Source: Asanoa siamensis | Lineage (GTDB): Bacteria; Actinomycetota; Actinomycetes; Mycobacteriales; Micromonosporaceae | Direction of reading: 5' to 3' | Assembly (NCBI RefSeq): GCF_016862555.1 | Contig: NZ_BONE01000002.1 | Span: 124,001-188,000, forward strand | Length of the DNA: 64,000 nucleotides | Shown here: positions 12,668 to 22,668 of the stretch, one piece after another | Position numbering within the stretch: the first letter of the stretch is position 1 | How the letters are laid out: every line of letters begins with the position of its first letter | Program-made: the position numbers and the translations under genes | Notes under the pieces: generated by a model | What the model was told of the DNA's origin: nothing | Seen by the model: the letters and a program-made list of their open reading frames with translations, nothing else | Database searches by the model: none

Positions 12668-13996
12668 ATGGATCATGACGTGATCGTCGTCGGCACCAGA
12701 GCGGCCGGCGCGGCGACCGCGATGCTGTTGGCCCGGGCCGGCCTGCGGGTCCTGGCGGTCGACCGGGCGCGTTTCCCGAGCGACACCCTCTCGACCCACC
12801 AGGTGCAGGTGCCGGGCATCGCCAGGCTGGGCCGATGGGGCGTGCTCGACCGGATCGCGGCCGTCACGCCGGCGGTGCCCCGGGTCCGGCTCGACGTCGG
12901 CGCGGCGGTGCTCGACGGGCGCTATCCGGCGGTCGACGGGGTCGACGCGCTGTACGGTCCGCGCCGCACGCTGCTCGACGCGACGCTCGTGGACGGCGCG
13001 CGGGCGGCGGGCGCCGAGGTCCGCGAGGGCTTCGCGGTCGACGAACTGACCCGCGACGCCGAAGGCCGGGTGACAGGCATCCAAGGCCGAAACCGCGGGG
13101 AGGGGAGGGGGAGGGGCCCCTCAACCGTGCCGATCACCGCGACCGCTCGGCTCGTGATCGGTGCCGACGGCAAGCGCTCGACGATCGCCGAGGCGGTCGG
13201 TGCCGGCGCCTACCACGTCCGGCCGCCCGCGACGTTCGCCTGCTACACCTACTGGTCCGGTGTCGACCTGCCGGTCGGCTCGATCTATGTCCGGCCCGGG
13301 CTGACCGTTCCGGCGTTCCCGACCAACGACGGGCTCGTGATGGTCGCGGTGTTCGCGCCGCTGGCCGAGTTCGATCGGTTCCGGGCGGATCCGGCGGCCG
13401 GCTACCTGGCCGCGCTCGACCGGTGCGGCGACCTGGGCGAGCGGGTCCGGTCCGGGGTGCGGGCCGAGCCGTACCGGTTGGCGCCCGACGTGCCCAACCT
13501 GTTCCGCGCGGCGCACGGACCGGGGTGGGCGCTCGTGGGCGACGCCGGGATCGTCATGGATCCGGTGGCGGGCCAGGGGATCAGCAACGCGTTCCGCGAC
13601 GCGGAGTCGCTCGCGGCCGCGGTGGCGCGGGGCATGGATGCCGGCGGTCGGCTGGATGAGGCGCTGGCCGGTTACCAGCGGGAGCGGGATGCCGCCGCCT
13701 GGCCGGTGTTCGCGATGACCAGGGACCTGGCGGGGTTGCGGATCTCGACGGGGCAGCGCCTGCTGCTTGGCGCGATCGCCGATGATCCGGTGGAGACGTC
13801 GCAGTTTCTCGGGGTGCTGGCGGGTGCCGTTCGTTACGACGAGTACCTCCGGGCGGGGAACGTGCTCGGTCGGATCGGGGGTGGGGCGGTGCGCCGGCTG
13901 CGCCGCGTCGGCTCTCCTGCGGGGGTCGGTGCGGCGTTTGGGTGCCGTGCCAAGGCGGGCCCGGAGGCGCGGGACGTGTCGGCGGCGTCTGGCTGA
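12668..13996 (+). CDS. FAD-dependent oxidoreductase/monooxygenase
   Basis: The protein starts with a Rossmann FAD motif (VIVVGTRAAGAATAMLLARAG, residues 5-25) in which the usual third glycine is replaced, has a central GADGKR motif and the late FAD-binding element ALVGDAGIVMDPVAGQG. This places it with the group A flavin monooxygenases and geranylgeranyl-reductase-like enzymes; the substrate is unknown. GGAGG lies before ATG 12668. The final 19 residues are encoded by the first unit of a 110-bp tandem repeat, so the original C-terminus was probably shorter. Confidence 0.88.
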   Translation: MDHDVIVVGTRAAGAATAMLLARAGLRVLAVDRARFPSDTLSTHQVQVPGIARLGRWGVLDRIAAVTPAVPRVRLDVGAAVLDGRYPAVDGVDALYGPRRTLLDATLVDGARAAGAEVREGFAVDELTRDAEGRVTGIQGRNRGEGRGRGPSTVPITATARLVIGADGKRSTIAEAVGAGAYHVRPPATFACYTYWSGVDLPVGSIYVRPGLTVPAFPTNDGLVMVAVFAPLAEFDRFRADPAAGYLAALDRCGDLGERVRSGVRAEPYRLAPDVPNLFRAAHGPGWALVGDAGIVMDPVAGQGISNAFRDAESLAAAVARGMDAGGRLDEALAGYQRERDAAAWPVFAMTRDLAGLRISTGQRLLLGAIADDPVETSQFLGVLAGAVRYDEYLRAGNVLGRIGGGAVRRLRRVGSPAGVGAAFGCRAKAGPEARDVSAASG

Positions 13997-14280
13997 TGGC
14001 GGTGGCGTCTCGGCTGCTTTGATTCAACGCCGCGGGTTCGAACTGGGGTCGGCGCCGTGCCAAGACGGGCCGGGGAGCCGCCGGACGTGTCGGCGGCGTC
14101 TGGCTGATGGCGGTGGCGTCTCGGCTGCCTTGACCAACGCCGCGGGCTCGAAACGGGGGTCGGCGCCGTGCCAAGACGGGCCCGGAGCCGCTAGACGTGC
14201 CGGCTGTGTCTGGATGACGGCGGCGTTCCGGGCGGCTTGATATGACGGCGGCGTTCCGGGCGGCTTGATCAAGCCGCGGG
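13941..14280. repeat. Degenerate 110-bp tandem repeat
   Basis: Three units begin at 13941, 14051 and 14162 with GGYGCCGTGCCAAGRCGGGC. The third degenerates into two copies of a 28-bp unit (ATGACGGCGGCGTTCCGGGC, from about 14213). The first unit lies inside the 3' end of the oxidoreductase gene. No gene is supported in 13997-14461; antisense reading gives only low-complexity ORFs. Confidence 0.8.
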
Positions 14281-14461
14281 CCCGGAATGGTGATCAGGTG
14301 CCATGCTCAACGGCGTCGCGTCCGCAGAGCCGGTTGATCGTCGAACGCTGCGACGACCGGAAGCTTTACTGACGGCGCGGCGCGGAATGGAGCGGCACGT
14401 CCGGGTGGGTTACGCATTCCCTGTCCGCTTCGTCGCTTCCGGTTGCGTCTAGGCTGCCGGA

Positions 14462-15652
14462 ATGGAGCTGACCGGTAGCCGGCCCGAGGTCGTGGTCGTA
14501 GGGCTCGGCACGATGGGTGCGGCCGCCGCCTACCACCTGGCGAGCCGCGGTGTCCGGGTGGTGGGACTCGACCGGTTCAGGCCGCCGCACGGCCGCGGGG
14601 AGCACGCCGGCGGCACCCGGATCATCCGGCAGGCGTACGCCGAAGGCCGCGTCTACGTGCCGCTGGTGCAGCGGGCGTCGGAGCTGTGGCGCCAGCTCGG
14701 CGACGTCGCCGGCGTCGAGCTCGTGACCCAGACCGGCGGCCTGATGCTGGGGCGGGCCGACTCCGCGCAGGTGTCGGGCGCGCTCGCGTCAGCGCAGGCG
14801 CACTTCCTGGACCACGAGCTGCTCGATGCCAAGACGATCCGCGAGCGGTTCCCGGCCTTCGCGCCCGAGGACGACGAGGTCGGTGTCTACGAGCGGGCGG
14901 CGGGCATCATCCGGCCCGAGGCGGCGATCCGCGAGCACCTGCGGCTGGCGGAGCGTGCCGGGGCCGAGCTGCGCTACGGAGCGACCGTCGCGGGCTGGGA
15001 CGCCACCGACGACGGTGTCACGGTGCGCGTCGACGGGGAGACGATCAGCGCCGACCGGCTCGTCGTCTGTCCCGGCCCGTGGGCCGCCGACCTGCTGCGG
15101 ATGCCCGGTGTCCCGGTCACGCTGGAAGGCCGGCTCCAGCACTACTGGCTGCCGGACGACGATTTCGCCATCGGGCGTTGCCCGGTCTGGATCTGGGAGC
15201 CGAGCGACGGGCTCGTCGGGTACGGCGTACCCGCGTTCGCGCCGCCCGACGACCTGCAGGGGTTGGAGCCGGGCGTCGGCGCGGTGGTCAAAGCCGCGTT
15301 CCACAGCGGTGAGCGTCCCGCTGACGCCGAGCTCGGTGCGCCGTCCGCGACGCCCGACGACACGGCCGCGATGCTCGCCTGGCTGTCGCGGCGGTTGCCG
15401 GCGCTGGCCGGTGCGAAATACCTCGAGGCCAAGCCGTGCCTCTACACGATGACCCCCGACGGCGACTTCATCCTGGGCCAACATCCCGAGGCGCCGAACG
15501 TCGCGGTGGCGGCAGGGTTCTCCGGCCACGGCTTCAAGTTCGCGCCGGTGGTCGGTGAGATCCTCGCCGACCTGGCCCAGACCGGCCACACGCTGCACAC
15601 CATCGATCAGTTCGCGCCGGGCCGCTTCACCGCGAAGGCCACCGGACCCTAG
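14462..15652 (+). CDS. N-methyl-L-tryptophan/sarcosine-type amino acid oxidase (MSOX family)
   Basis: The 396-residue flavoenzyme has the dinucleotide motif VVGLGTMGAAAAYHLASRG (from residue 12) and HAGGTRIIRQAY, where MSOX enzymes contact FAD. C326 in KPCLYTMTPD is the conserved cysteine that carries covalent 8alpha-S-cysteinyl FAD in monomeric sarcosine and N-methyltryptophan oxidases, and GFSGHGFKFAPVVGEI closes the FAD site. Such enzymes oxidise N-methyl amino acids to aldehyde, amine and hydrogen peroxide. The precise substrate cannot be told from sequence alone. ATG 14462 is preceded by a short AT-richer promoter region. Confidence 0.9.
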   Translation: MELTGSRPEVVVVGLGTMGAAAAYHLASRGVRVVGLDRFRPPHGRGEHAGGTRIIRQAYAEGRVYVPLVQRASELWRQLGDVAGVELVTQTGGLMLGRADSAQVSGALASAQAHFLDHELLDAKTIRERFPAFAPEDDEVGVYERAAGIIRPEAAIREHLRLAERAGAELRYGATVAGWDATDDGVTVRVDGETISADRLVVCPGPWAADLLRMPGVPVTLEGRLQHYWLPDDDFAIGRCPVWIWEPSDGLVGYGVPAFAPPDDLQGLEPGVGAVVKAAFHSGERPADAELGAPSATPDDTAAMLAWLSRRLPALAGAKYLEAKPCLYTMTPDGDFILGQHPEAPNVAVAAGFSGHGFKFAPVVGEILADLAQTGHTLHTIDQFAPGRFTAKATGP

Positions 15653-15679
15653 CGGACCCGCCCCGCCTAGGGTGATCAC

Positions 15680-16654
15680 GTGGGTTGGCTGGCGATGGAC
15701 CGGGTGAAGGTGGCGGACGCCGCCGGGTTGATGGCCGGGTACGGCCTGGACGCGTGGCTCGGTGACCCGCGGCGGTTCCACCCCGTCGCCGGGTTCGGCA
15801 CGCTCGCGCAGGCTCTCGAACGCCGTCTCTACCGTGACGACCGGCGCGCCGGGGCCGCGTACACCCTGATCGCCGTCGGCACGCCCGCGGCGCTCGGCAT
15901 CGCCGCCGCGCTGGCGACCCGCCGGCGTCCGGTGGCCCGGTTCGTGGTGACCGCGGCCGCCGCCTGGACCGTCCTCGGCGGGCGCACGTTGCGCGCCGAG
16001 GGAGCGGCGATGTCCCGCCACCTCCGCGGTGGCGACCTGCCGGCCGCCCGGCGCCGGCTCAACCACCTGTGCGGGCGTGACCCGGAGCAACTCGACGAGG
16101 CGGAGTTGGCCCGGGCCACCGTCGAGTCGGTCGCGGAGAACACCTCCGACGCGGTGGTCGCGCCGCTGACCTGGGGCGCCGTGGCCGGCGTGCCGGGGCT
16201 GCTGGCCTACCGCGCGGCGAACACGCTGGACGCGATGGTCGGGCACCGGTCGGCCCGGTACGCCCGGTTCGGTACGCCCGCCGCCCGCCTCGACGACCTG
16301 CTCAACCTCGCGCCGGCCCGGCTGACCGCGCTGCTGACCGTGGCGGCCGCGCCCCAGGTGCGTGGCCGGCGGGCGGAGGCCCTGCGGGTCTGGCGGCGGG
16401 ACCGCAACGACCACCCGAGCCCGAACGCCGGCCAGTGCGAGTCGGCGATGGCCGGAGCGCTCGGCGTGCGGCTCGGCGGACGCAACATCTACTTCGGACG
16501 CACCGAGACCCGCCCGTACCTCGGCGACGGCCCCCGCCCCGATTTCCGTCACATCGCGCGGGCTGCGCGGCTGTCCGGCACCGTCGGCGTCGCGTCCGCG
16601 GTGTTGGCGGCGGCGACGGCCCTGGCGCGGCCTCGTCGTCGGGCGAAGCGATGA
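15680..16654 (+). CDS. cobD: Cobalamin biosynthesis protein CobD/CbiB
   Basis: This membrane enzyme attaches aminopropanol (phosphate) to cobyric acid, giving adenosylcobinamide. Signatures: [19 protein letters not shown] (residues about 15-33), [16 protein letters not shown], the segment [21 protein letters not shown] and the late [21 protein letters not shown]. Three or more hydrophobic helices alternate with these loops. GTG 15680 starts the protein. Its stop overlaps the cobQ start in ATGA, so cobD and cobQ form a coupled operon. Confidence 0.95.
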   Translation: MGWLAMDRVKVADAAGLMAGYGLDAWLGDPRRFHPVAGFGTLAQALERRLYRDDRRAGAAYTLIAVGTPAALGIAAALATRRRPVARFVVTAAAAWTVLGGRTLRAEGAAMSRHLRGGDLPAARRRLNHLCGRDPEQLDEAELARATVESVAENTSDAVVAPLTWGAVAGVPGLLAYRAANTLDAMVGHRSARYARFGTPAARLDDLLNLAPARLTALLTVAAAPQVRGRRAEALRVWRRDRNDHPSPNAGQCESAMAGALGVRLGGRNIYFGRTETRPYLGDGPRPDFRHIARAARLSGTVGVASAVLAAATALARPRRRAKR

Positions 16655-18183
16655 GCGGCGGACTACTGGTCGCGGGCACCACCTCCGACGCAGGGAAGAG
16701 CGTGGTCACGGCCGGGATCTGCCGTTGGCTGCACCGCCGCGGCGTACGCGTGGCGCCGTTCAAAGCGCAGAACATGTCCAACAACTCGGCCGTGGTGGTC
16801 GGACCGGACGGTCGTGGCGGCGAGATCGGGCGCGCGCAGGCGATGCAGGCCGCCGCCTGCGGTCTGCCGGCCGACGTCCGGTTCAACCCGGTGCTGCTCA
16901 AACCTGGCAGCGACCACTCCAGCCAGGTCGTCGTGCTCGGCGAGGCGGTCGACCGGGTCGACGCGGGCAACTTCCGGTCGCTCAAGACCCGGCTGGCTGC
17001 GACCGTGTTCGAGACCTTCGACCAACTGCGCTCCGAGTACGACGTGGTCGTCTGCGAAGGGGCGGGCAGCCCTGCGGAGATCAACCTGCGGGACACCGAC
17101 TTCGTCAACCTCGGGCTGGCCCGCCACGGGCGGCTCCCGACCGTGGTGGTCGGCGACATCGACCGGGGCGGGGTGTTCGCGGCCCTGTTCGGCACGGTCG
17201 CCCTGCTCGACAAGGCCGACCAGGATCTCGTCGCCGGCTTCGTGGTCAACAAGTTCCGCGGCGACAGAGGACTGCTCCAGCCCGGCATCGACATGCTGGA
17301 GCGGGTCACCGGCCGGCCCACGTACGGCGTGCTTCCCTGGCATCTCGATCTCTGGCTGGACGCCGAGGACTCGCTCGCCTACGGCACCACCCTCGGCCGG
17401 CCCGCGGCACCGCACGGCGCGGAGTGGCTCGACGTGGCCGTGGTGCGGCTGCCGCGCATCTCCAACGCGACCGACGCCGAAGCGCTGGCGACCGAGCCGG
17501 GCGTACGGGTGCGACTGACCATCGAACCCGCCGACGTGGCCGCGGCCGACCTCGTCGTGCTGCCGGGCAGCAAGTCCACGGTGGACGATCTGCGGTGGCT
17601 GCGGGAGACCGGGCTCGCCGGCGTGGTCGCGCGTCGCGCCGCGGCGGGCCGGCCTGTGCTGGGCATCTGCGGCGGCTATCAGATGCTCGCGCGGGCGATC
17701 CACGACGACGTCGAGAGCGGGCGCGGCACGGTCGCCGGGCTCGGGCTGCTGCCCACCGAGATCACGTTCGAGCAGCGCAAGACCGTGACGCTCGCGGCGG
17801 GCACGGCCGAGGGCGGCGTGCCGGTGCGTGGCTACGAGATCCATCACGGCTACGTCTCCGCCGGTGCGCCGGCGGTCCCGCTCATGACGTACGCCGACGG
17901 TCGACCGGAAGGCGCGCGGGACGGGGCGGTGTTCGGGACGCACTGGCACGGCGCGTTCGAGTCCGACGAGTTCCGGCGCTGGTTCCTGGTCGAGAGCGCG
18001 CGGCTGGCCGGCCGGTCGGGCTTCACGCCCGCGCCCGGCACGGTGTTCGCTGACGTTCGCGAACGCACTCTCGATCTGCTCGGCGACCTCGTCGAGGAGC
18101 ACCTGGACACCGACGCGCTGTGGCGGCTGGTGGAGGCCGGGCCGCCGGCGGGCCTGCCGTTCGTGCCGCCCGGCGCGCCGTGA
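16651..18183 (+). CDS. cobQ: Cobyric acid synthase
   Basis: CobQ amidates four side chains of adenosylcobyrinic acid a,c-diamide using glutamine and ATP. The N-terminal dethiobiotin-synthetase-like domain has the P-loop GTTSDAGKS (about residues 9-17) and [10 protein letters not shown]; the C-terminal triad-type glutamine amidotransferase has nucleophile C in [10 protein letters not shown] and histidine in THWHG. At 510 residues it is full length. It is translationally coupled to cobD upstream and to the kinase-like gene downstream (GTGA overlap). Confidence 0.96.
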   Translation: MSGGLLVAGTTSDAGKSVVTAGICRWLHRRGVRVAPFKAQNMSNNSAVVVGPDGRGGEIGRAQAMQAAACGLPADVRFNPVLLKPGSDHSSQVVVLGEAVDRVDAGNFRSLKTRLAATVFETFDQLRSEYDVVVCEGAGSPAEINLRDTDFVNLGLARHGRLPTVVVGDIDRGGVFAALFGTVALLDKADQDLVAGFVVNKFRGDRGLLQPGIDMLERVTGRPTYGVLPWHLDLWLDAEDSLAYGTTLGRPAAPHGAEWLDVAVVRLPRISNATDAEALATEPGVRVRLTIEPADVAAADLVVLPGSKSTVDDLRWLRETGLAGVVARRAAAGRPVLGICGGYQMLARAIHDDVESGRGTVAGLGLLPTEITFEQRKTVTLAAGTAEGGVPVRGYEIHHGYVSAGAPAVPLMTYADGRPEGARDGAVFGTHWHGAFESDEFRRWFLVESARLAGRSGFTPAPGTVFADVRERTLDLLGDLVEEHLDTDALWRLVEAGPPAGLPFVPPGAP

Positions 18184-18770
18184 GGCCCGTGACGTTCGAC
18201 GGGCTGTCGCGGCGGATCCTGCGCCGCCGACCGCGGCTCGGGTCGACCCGGCTGGTCGGCGTGGACGGGGCGAGCGGAGCGGGCAAGACCGTCTTCGCGG
18301 AACGGCTGGCCGGCTCCGTGGCGGCGGTCGGCGGGGTTCCGGTGCCGGTCGTGCACACCGATGACTTCCTCGACGGGTGGGACGACCAGTTCACCTATTG
18401 GGGCCGGCTCGAAGAGCTCGTGCTCGCGCCGTTGCGCGCGGGGCGGGCCGGTAGGCATCGGCACTACGACTGGGGGCGCGCCGCGTTCGCCGGGCCGTGG
18501 GTCGAGGTGCCGCCCGCGCCGGTGGTGGTGCTCGAAGGGTTCGGTGCGGCGCGGGCGGGCGCGGAGCTCGCCTTCACGGTCCTGGTGGTCGCACCGCCGC
18601 GGTTGCGGCTGGCGCGGTCGCTGGCGCGTGACGGCGCGGCCACCCGACCGGAGCTGCTGCGGTGGCGGCGCCGGGAGAACCGGCACTTCGCGGCCGACCA
18701 CACCGCGGAGCGGGCCGACCTCGTGGTCTCCGGCGTCTGGTCCGGTGAGCCGGTGGTCGTCGGCCACTGA
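18180..18770 (+). CDS. P-loop kinase, uridine-kinase-like
   Basis: A 196-residue protein with Walker [12 protein letters not shown] (about residues 22-32), an [11 protein letters not shown] element resembling the substrate-binding aspartates of uridine/phosphoribulokinases, VVVLEGFGA as Walker B, and a basic lid ([10 protein letters not shown]). It overlaps the end of cobQ by four bases (GTGA). It does not carry the CobU/CobP GGARSGKS signature, so a cobinamide kinase role is not supported; a nucleoside or small-molecule kinase is more likely. Confidence 0.75.
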   Translation: MRPVTFDGLSRRILRRRPRLGSTRLVGVDGASGAGKTVFAERLAGSVAAVGGVPVPVVHTDDFLDGWDDQFTYWGRLEELVLAPLRAGRAGRHRHYDWGRAAFAGPWVEVPPAPVVVLEGFGAARAGAELAFTVLVVAPPRLRLARSLARDGAATRPELLRWRRRENRHFAADHTAERADLVVSGVWSGEPVVVGH

Positions 18771-19001
18771 ACGCGGATCGCTCGGCTGCTCGTGATGGCG
18801 ACTGGTCATGTGGATGAGTACCGGGGCGGACGCCGAAGGTTCACCGCGATTCGGGACGGGAACGTGCCATTCGCGTACCGCCGATCTGGTCGGCGAGAAA
18901 CGGGTGGTCCGACCGGTCAGTGGTTATCCACAGGCATAGACGGGCGCCGTGGCGTGGTGCACGCTGGGCGATGACACAGCGGCGATCCGGGGGAGCCCAC
19001 G
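18771..19001. promoter_or_regulatory. Promoter region of the M48 peptidase gene with a DnaA-box match
   Basis: This gap holds a perfect TTATCCACA at 18924-18932 close to the M48 gene. One isolated site is weak evidence; no further boxes or AT-rich unwinding element are seen. Confidence 0.3.
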
Positions 19002-20117
19002 ATGAGCGGTGACGAGCAGGACGCGACGGTTCCCGCGCGGCGGCGGGTCGTCCTGACCGGCATCAGCTCGCGCGCCTGGGAGCATCCGGCCGACCGGGGC
19101 GCGCTCACCGCGTTGCGCGAGCTCCGCGGGTTCGACGACGTGCTCAAGGCGTTCTTCGGCATGTGGAACGAGCGCGGCTTCCGGCTGACGTTCCTGGCCT
19201 CGTCGATCCGGGTCGACCACCGGCAATATCCGCGTGTCTACGGGCTCTACGCCGAGGCCGCGCAGGCGCTCGACCTTCCGGAGCTACCAGAGCTGTTCGT
19301 GCGCCAGTCGCCGGTGCTGGGTGGTCAGGCGATCGGGCTCGACCGGCCGTTCATCGTGCTCGACTCGGCGTCGGTCCAGCAGCTCGACGACGAGGAGCTA
19401 CGCACGCTGCTCGGCCACGAGATCGGCCACCTGCGCAGCGGGCACGCGGTCTACAAGACGATGCTGATGATCCTCACCCGTTGGGCGGCCAACCTGAGCT
19501 GGCTACCCGTCGGCGCCATCGCGCTCCGGGCGATCATCGCCGCGATGCTGGAGTGGTGGCGCAAGGCGGAGCTGTCCGCCGACCGCGCCGGCCTTCTCGC
19601 CAACCAGGATCCCGCGGCGTCGCTGCGGCTGCTGATGAAGCTCGCCGGCGGCGGCGACCTCAGCCAGATAGACACGGCGGCGTTCCTGGAGCAGGCCGCC
19701 GAATACGACGGCGGCGGCGACCTCCGCGACAGCTTTCACAAGATCCGCATGACCGCGTGGAGCAGCCACCCCGTCCCGGTCGCCCGCGCGGCTGACCTAC
19801 GACACTGGATCGACTCCGGTGACTACGCGCGGATCGTCGGCGGCGACTACCCGCGCCGCGACGGCGACGACGGTGCCCGGGTCGGCGAAGACATCAAGGC
19901 GGCCGCCGACTCCTACCGTGAGGCGTTCGGCCGCTCCCAGGACCCGCTGGTCGGGCTGCTACGCCGACTAGGTGACGGCGCCAGTGACGTCGGCGAATGG
20001 GCGGGCGGCGGCGCGGCCAGGGCGCGCAGCTGGGTGGGCAACGCCGCCGACGCGGCCTCCCGGGCCGCTCGCGGGCGCAACGAGCGCCGCGACGACGCCC
20101 CGCCCGCCGGGGGCTGA
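19002..20117 (+). CDS. M48-family zinc metallopeptidase
   Basis: The catalytic motif HEIGH (H139, E140, H143) sits in LLGHEIGHLRSGH, and a third zinc ligand is expected in the later ELSADRAGLL segment. One hydrophobic stretch (SWLPVGAIALRAIIAAMLEWW) follows the zinc motif, consistent with membrane-associated M48 peptidases such as HtpX relatives. The last 100 residues are charged and Gly/Ala-rich. Homologous actinomycete proteins are annotated as peptidases without known substrates. GGGGGAG before the ATG supports the start. Confidence 0.9.
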   Translation: MSGDEQDATVPARRRVVLTGISSRAWEHPADRGALTALRELRGFDDVLKAFFGMWNERGFRLTFLASSIRVDHRQYPRVYGLYAEAAQALDLPELPELFVRQSPVLGGQAIGLDRPFIVLDSASVQQLDDEELRTLLGHEIGHLRSGHAVYKTMLMILTRWAANLSWLPVGAIALRAIIAAMLEWWRKAELSADRAGLLANQDPAASLRLLMKLAGGGDLSQIDTAAFLEQAAEYDGGGDLRDSFHKIRMTAWSSHPVPVARAADLRHWIDSGDYARIVGGDYPRRDGDDGARVGEDIKAAADSYREAFGRSQDPLVGLLRRLGDGASDVGEWAGGGAARARSWVGNAADAASRAARGRNERRDDAPPAGG

Positions 20118-20152
20118 CCAGAGGGTCGACGGGCTGGTCATACGATCACGGG

Positions 20153-21523
20153 ATGACCGCTCCCATCCTCTCCGAGTCCGAGCTGCGTGCTGCGATCGAG
20201 CGCGAGATGCCCGGCGTCCGTGCCGACCTCGAACGGTTGATCCGCATCCCGGGCATCGCCTTCGACGGCTTCGACTTCAGCCACGTCGAGCGTTCCGCGG
20301 AGGCGGTGGCCGAGCTCCTGCGCGGTTGCGGCCTCGAGGTCGAGATCGTGCGCGACGGCGGCCAGCCCGCCGTCATCGGGCACAAGCCGGCGCCCGAGGG
20401 CGCGCCGACCGTCCTGCTGTACGCGCACCACGACGTCCAGCCCGTCGGCGACCTCTCGCTCTGGAAGTCCGAGCCGTTCGAGCCCGTGGAGCGCGACGGT
20501 CGGCTCTACGGCCGCGGCGCCGCTGACGACAAGGCCGGCGTGATGGCCCACGTCGCGGCCCTGCGGGCGTTCGGTGACGCGTTACCGGTCGGTGTCGTGG
20601 TCTTCGTCGAGGGCGAGGAGGAGTTCGGCTCGGAGTCGCTGGGCGGGCTGCTCTCCCGCTACCAGGAGCGGTTGCGCTCCGACGTCATCGTGATCGCGGA
20701 CTCGGGCAACTGGGACGTGGGCGTCCCGGCGGTCACCACCTCGCTGCGTGGCCTGGTCAACTGCTTCGTCGAGGTACGGGTGCTCGAGGCGGCCGTACAC
20801 AGCGGCATGTTCGGCGGAGCCGTGCCGGATGCCCTGACCGTGCTGTCGCGGCTGATCGCGACCTTCCACGACGCCGCCGGCGACGTGGCCATCGACGGGC
20901 TGGTCCGCACCGCCACCGCGGTCGTCGACTACCCCGAGGACCGCCTGCGCGAAGAGGCCGGACTGCTCGAAGGCGTCGAGTTCATCGGCACCGGCCGTCT
21001 GACCGACCGGATCTGGCACCAGCCGACCGTCTCGATCCTCGGCATCGACGCGCCGCCCACCGCCGGCGCGCCTAACGCGCTGATCCCGACGGCGAAGGCG
21101 AAGGTCAGCGTCCGGTTGGCGCCAGGCGAGGACCCGAAGCAGGCGTACGCGGCGATCGTCGACCACGTGGAGAAGCACGTCCCGTGGGGTGCCCAGGCCT
21201 CGGTGGTGCTGGAATCCGACGGCGCGCCCTGCGTGATCGACACGAGCGGTCCGATGTTCGCCGCCGGGCGGGCGTCCTTCCGTGCGGCCTGGGACGGCGT
21301 CGAGCCCGTCGACATGGGCGTCGGTGGGTCGATCCCGTTCATCGCGACGTTCCAGGAGATGTTCCCGGCGGCCACGATCCTGGTCACCGGCGTCGAGGAC
21401 CCGAACTCCAAGGCGCACGGCCCCAACGAGAGCCTGCACCTGGCGGAGTTCCAGCGGGCCTGCCTGGCCGAGGCGCTGCTGTTCGCCAACGTGGCCGCGG
21501 TCGCACGTGGCACGGTTGGGTGA
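20153..21523 (+). CDS. M20-family dipeptidase/metallopeptidase
   Basis: The 456-residue enzyme shows the M20 zinc-site order: LYAHHDVQPVGD (zinc-binding H and D), GRGAADDKAG with the metal-bridging aspartate, VEGEEEFGSES (catalytic and metal glutamates), IADSGNWD and a late GPNESLH histidine. It fits the dipeptidase/CNDP-like branch acting on di- or tripeptides in the cytosol. Codon 144 is TTA (20582-20584), the codon read by the bldA tRNA in actinomycetes, so translation may be development-dependent. Confidence 0.95.
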   Translation: MTAPILSESELRAAIEREMPGVRADLERLIRIPGIAFDGFDFSHVERSAEAVAELLRGCGLEVEIVRDGGQPAVIGHKPAPEGAPTVLLYAHHDVQPVGDLSLWKSEPFEPVERDGRLYGRGAADDKAGVMAHVAALRAFGDALPVGVVVFVEGEEEFGSESLGGLLSRYQERLRSDVIVIADSGNWDVGVPAVTTSLRGLVNCFVEVRVLEAAVHSGMFGGAVPDALTVLSRLIATFHDAAGDVAIDGLVRTATAVVDYPEDRLREEAGLLEGVEFIGTGRLTDRIWHQPTVSILGIDAPPTAGAPNALIPTAKAKVSVRLAPGEDPKQAYAAIVDHVEKHVPWGAQASVVLESDGAPCVIDTSGPMFAAGRASFRAAWDGVEPVDMGVGGSIPFIATFQEMFPAATILVTGVEDPNSKAHGPNESLHLAEFQRACLAEALLFANVAAVARGTVG

Positions 21524-21575
21524 CCCTTCGATCTCCGGGCGGAAAATGTCGGTGGGTTGCCCTAGGCTGTCGAAC

Positions 21576-21782
21576 ATGAGTACGAACGAGGCCATCACGC
21601 GGCTTGGTGCCGCGGTCAGTGCACTGGGGGACGTTGACGTCTCCGCGTGGTCGGAGGAGGCCCTCCGCGAACAGCTCGGCGAGCTGTCGGTGAACCTGTG
21701 CGCCCTCGACGCCCTGCTCTCGAAGGTCGCCGACGGCGTGCGCGCTCGCGGCCTACGCATCGAGGAGCCGGTCGCCGCCTGA
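21576..21782 (+). CDS. Small hypothetical helical protein
   Basis: This 68-residue acidic protein begins MSTNEAITRLGAAVSALGDV and ends ARGLRIEEPVAA. It is predicted mostly helical, with a W27-S28-E29-E30 turn; no motif or membrane segment is visible. The single cysteine is at 42. Codon use is typical of neighbours, and the ATG follows a plausible short leader. Function unknown. Confidence 0.6.
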   Translation: MSTNEAITRLGAAVSALGDVDVSAWSEEALREQLGELSVNLCALDALLSKVADGVRARGLRIEEPVAA

Positions 21783-21941
21783 GCACCGCGTCCCGGGAGG
21801 CCGACCGTGTGGCCGGCTTCCCGGGCGGGCCGGGCTCGCGGCCGCTCCGACCCTTCGGGCGAAGGTCGCGGAGGTGGGACAACCACCGGCGCGGGGCCTG
21901 CGGGGCCACAAAGTGTCATACCGGGCCGATAGCGTCGCTAC

Positions 21942-22313
21942 ATGGACTGGAAGATCGAGCTCGTCGCAATCCCGGTCACCGATGTCGACCGGGCCAAGTC
22001 GTTCTACGTCGATCAGTGCGGCTTCAACGCCGACCACGACCATCAGGTCACTCCCGAGCTGCGCTTCGTCCAGCTCACACCGCCCGGATCGGCCTGCTCC
22101 ATCGTCCTGGGCACCGGCATCACGGAGATGGCGCCCGGTTCCCAGAAGGGCGTCCAGGTGGTGGTGGCGGACGCCGCGAAGGCCCGCGAGGAACTGATCA
22201 GCAAGGGCGTCGACGCCAGCCCGGTCGACGTGCAGCAGTGGGGCTCGTTCGTCTACTTCGCCGATCCCGACGGCAACACCTGGTCGCTTCAGCAGCTGCC
22301 ACCGCGCTCCTGA
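21942..22313 (+). CDS. Glyoxalase/VOC-superfamily protein
   Basis: A 123-residue single VOC domain made of two beta-alpha-beta-beta-beta modules: IELVAIPVTDVDRAKSFYVD at the start, LRFVQLTPPGSACSIVLGTG in the first module, VQVVVADAAKAREEL and FVYFADPDGNTWSLQQ at the end. The family covers glyoxalase I, dioxygenases and antibiotic-binding proteins, often metal dependent. Nothing nearby identifies the ligand. Confidence 0.9.
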   Translation: MDWKIELVAIPVTDVDRAKSFYVDQCGFNADHDHQVTPELRFVQLTPPGSACSIVLGTGITEMAPGSQKGVQVVVADAAKAREELISKGVDASPVDVQQWGSFVYFADPDGNTWSLQQLPPRS

Positions 22314-22668
22314 CGCTCGACGCCCGCGCCGCGGCGGCCCTGGCCGCCGCGGACAGCGGGCAGCGGACAGCGTCCGGTCGACAGGCCGCGCTGTAGGGCT
22401 GTCCGGCGACGTCGTGGCGCGGCGGGTGCTTCGCGGCTGTGCGTCGCGGGCAGCGCGCGGCGCCTTGGCTGGCGGCTGGTTGGCAGGCGGGCCACGGGGG
22501 TGGTCTGGCGGCGTCGTGACACGGCGGGTGGTGCTTCGCGGCGTGCGACGTGCGGGCGGTGACCCGCCCGTTGCTACTGCCTGTCGACGGGCCACGGCGA
22601 ATCGGCGGTCCGCGGGTGGGCTCGGGCGGCGACCGACTCTTGTCGTACCCAGGTGTCAGGATGTGGAA
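22314..22668. repeat. Gene-free stretch with hairpin and a two-copy 102-bp repeat
   Basis: A perfect 11-bp stem (CCGCGGCGGCC, 22329-22339; complement 22342-22352) follows the VOC gene and may end its mRNA. GTCGTGGCGCGGCGGGTGCT near 22411 recurs in degenerate form (GTCGTGACACGGCGGGTG) near 22513. No gene supported. Confidence 0.5.

Noticed and set aside
14024-14272. Minus-strand ORF in the 110-bp repeat
   Set aside because: It is produced by near in-frame repeat units and has no coding features.
18924-18932. Replication origin suggested by a perfect DnaA box
   Set aside because: Only one box, no cluster, and no dnaA, dnaN or gyrase genes nearby.
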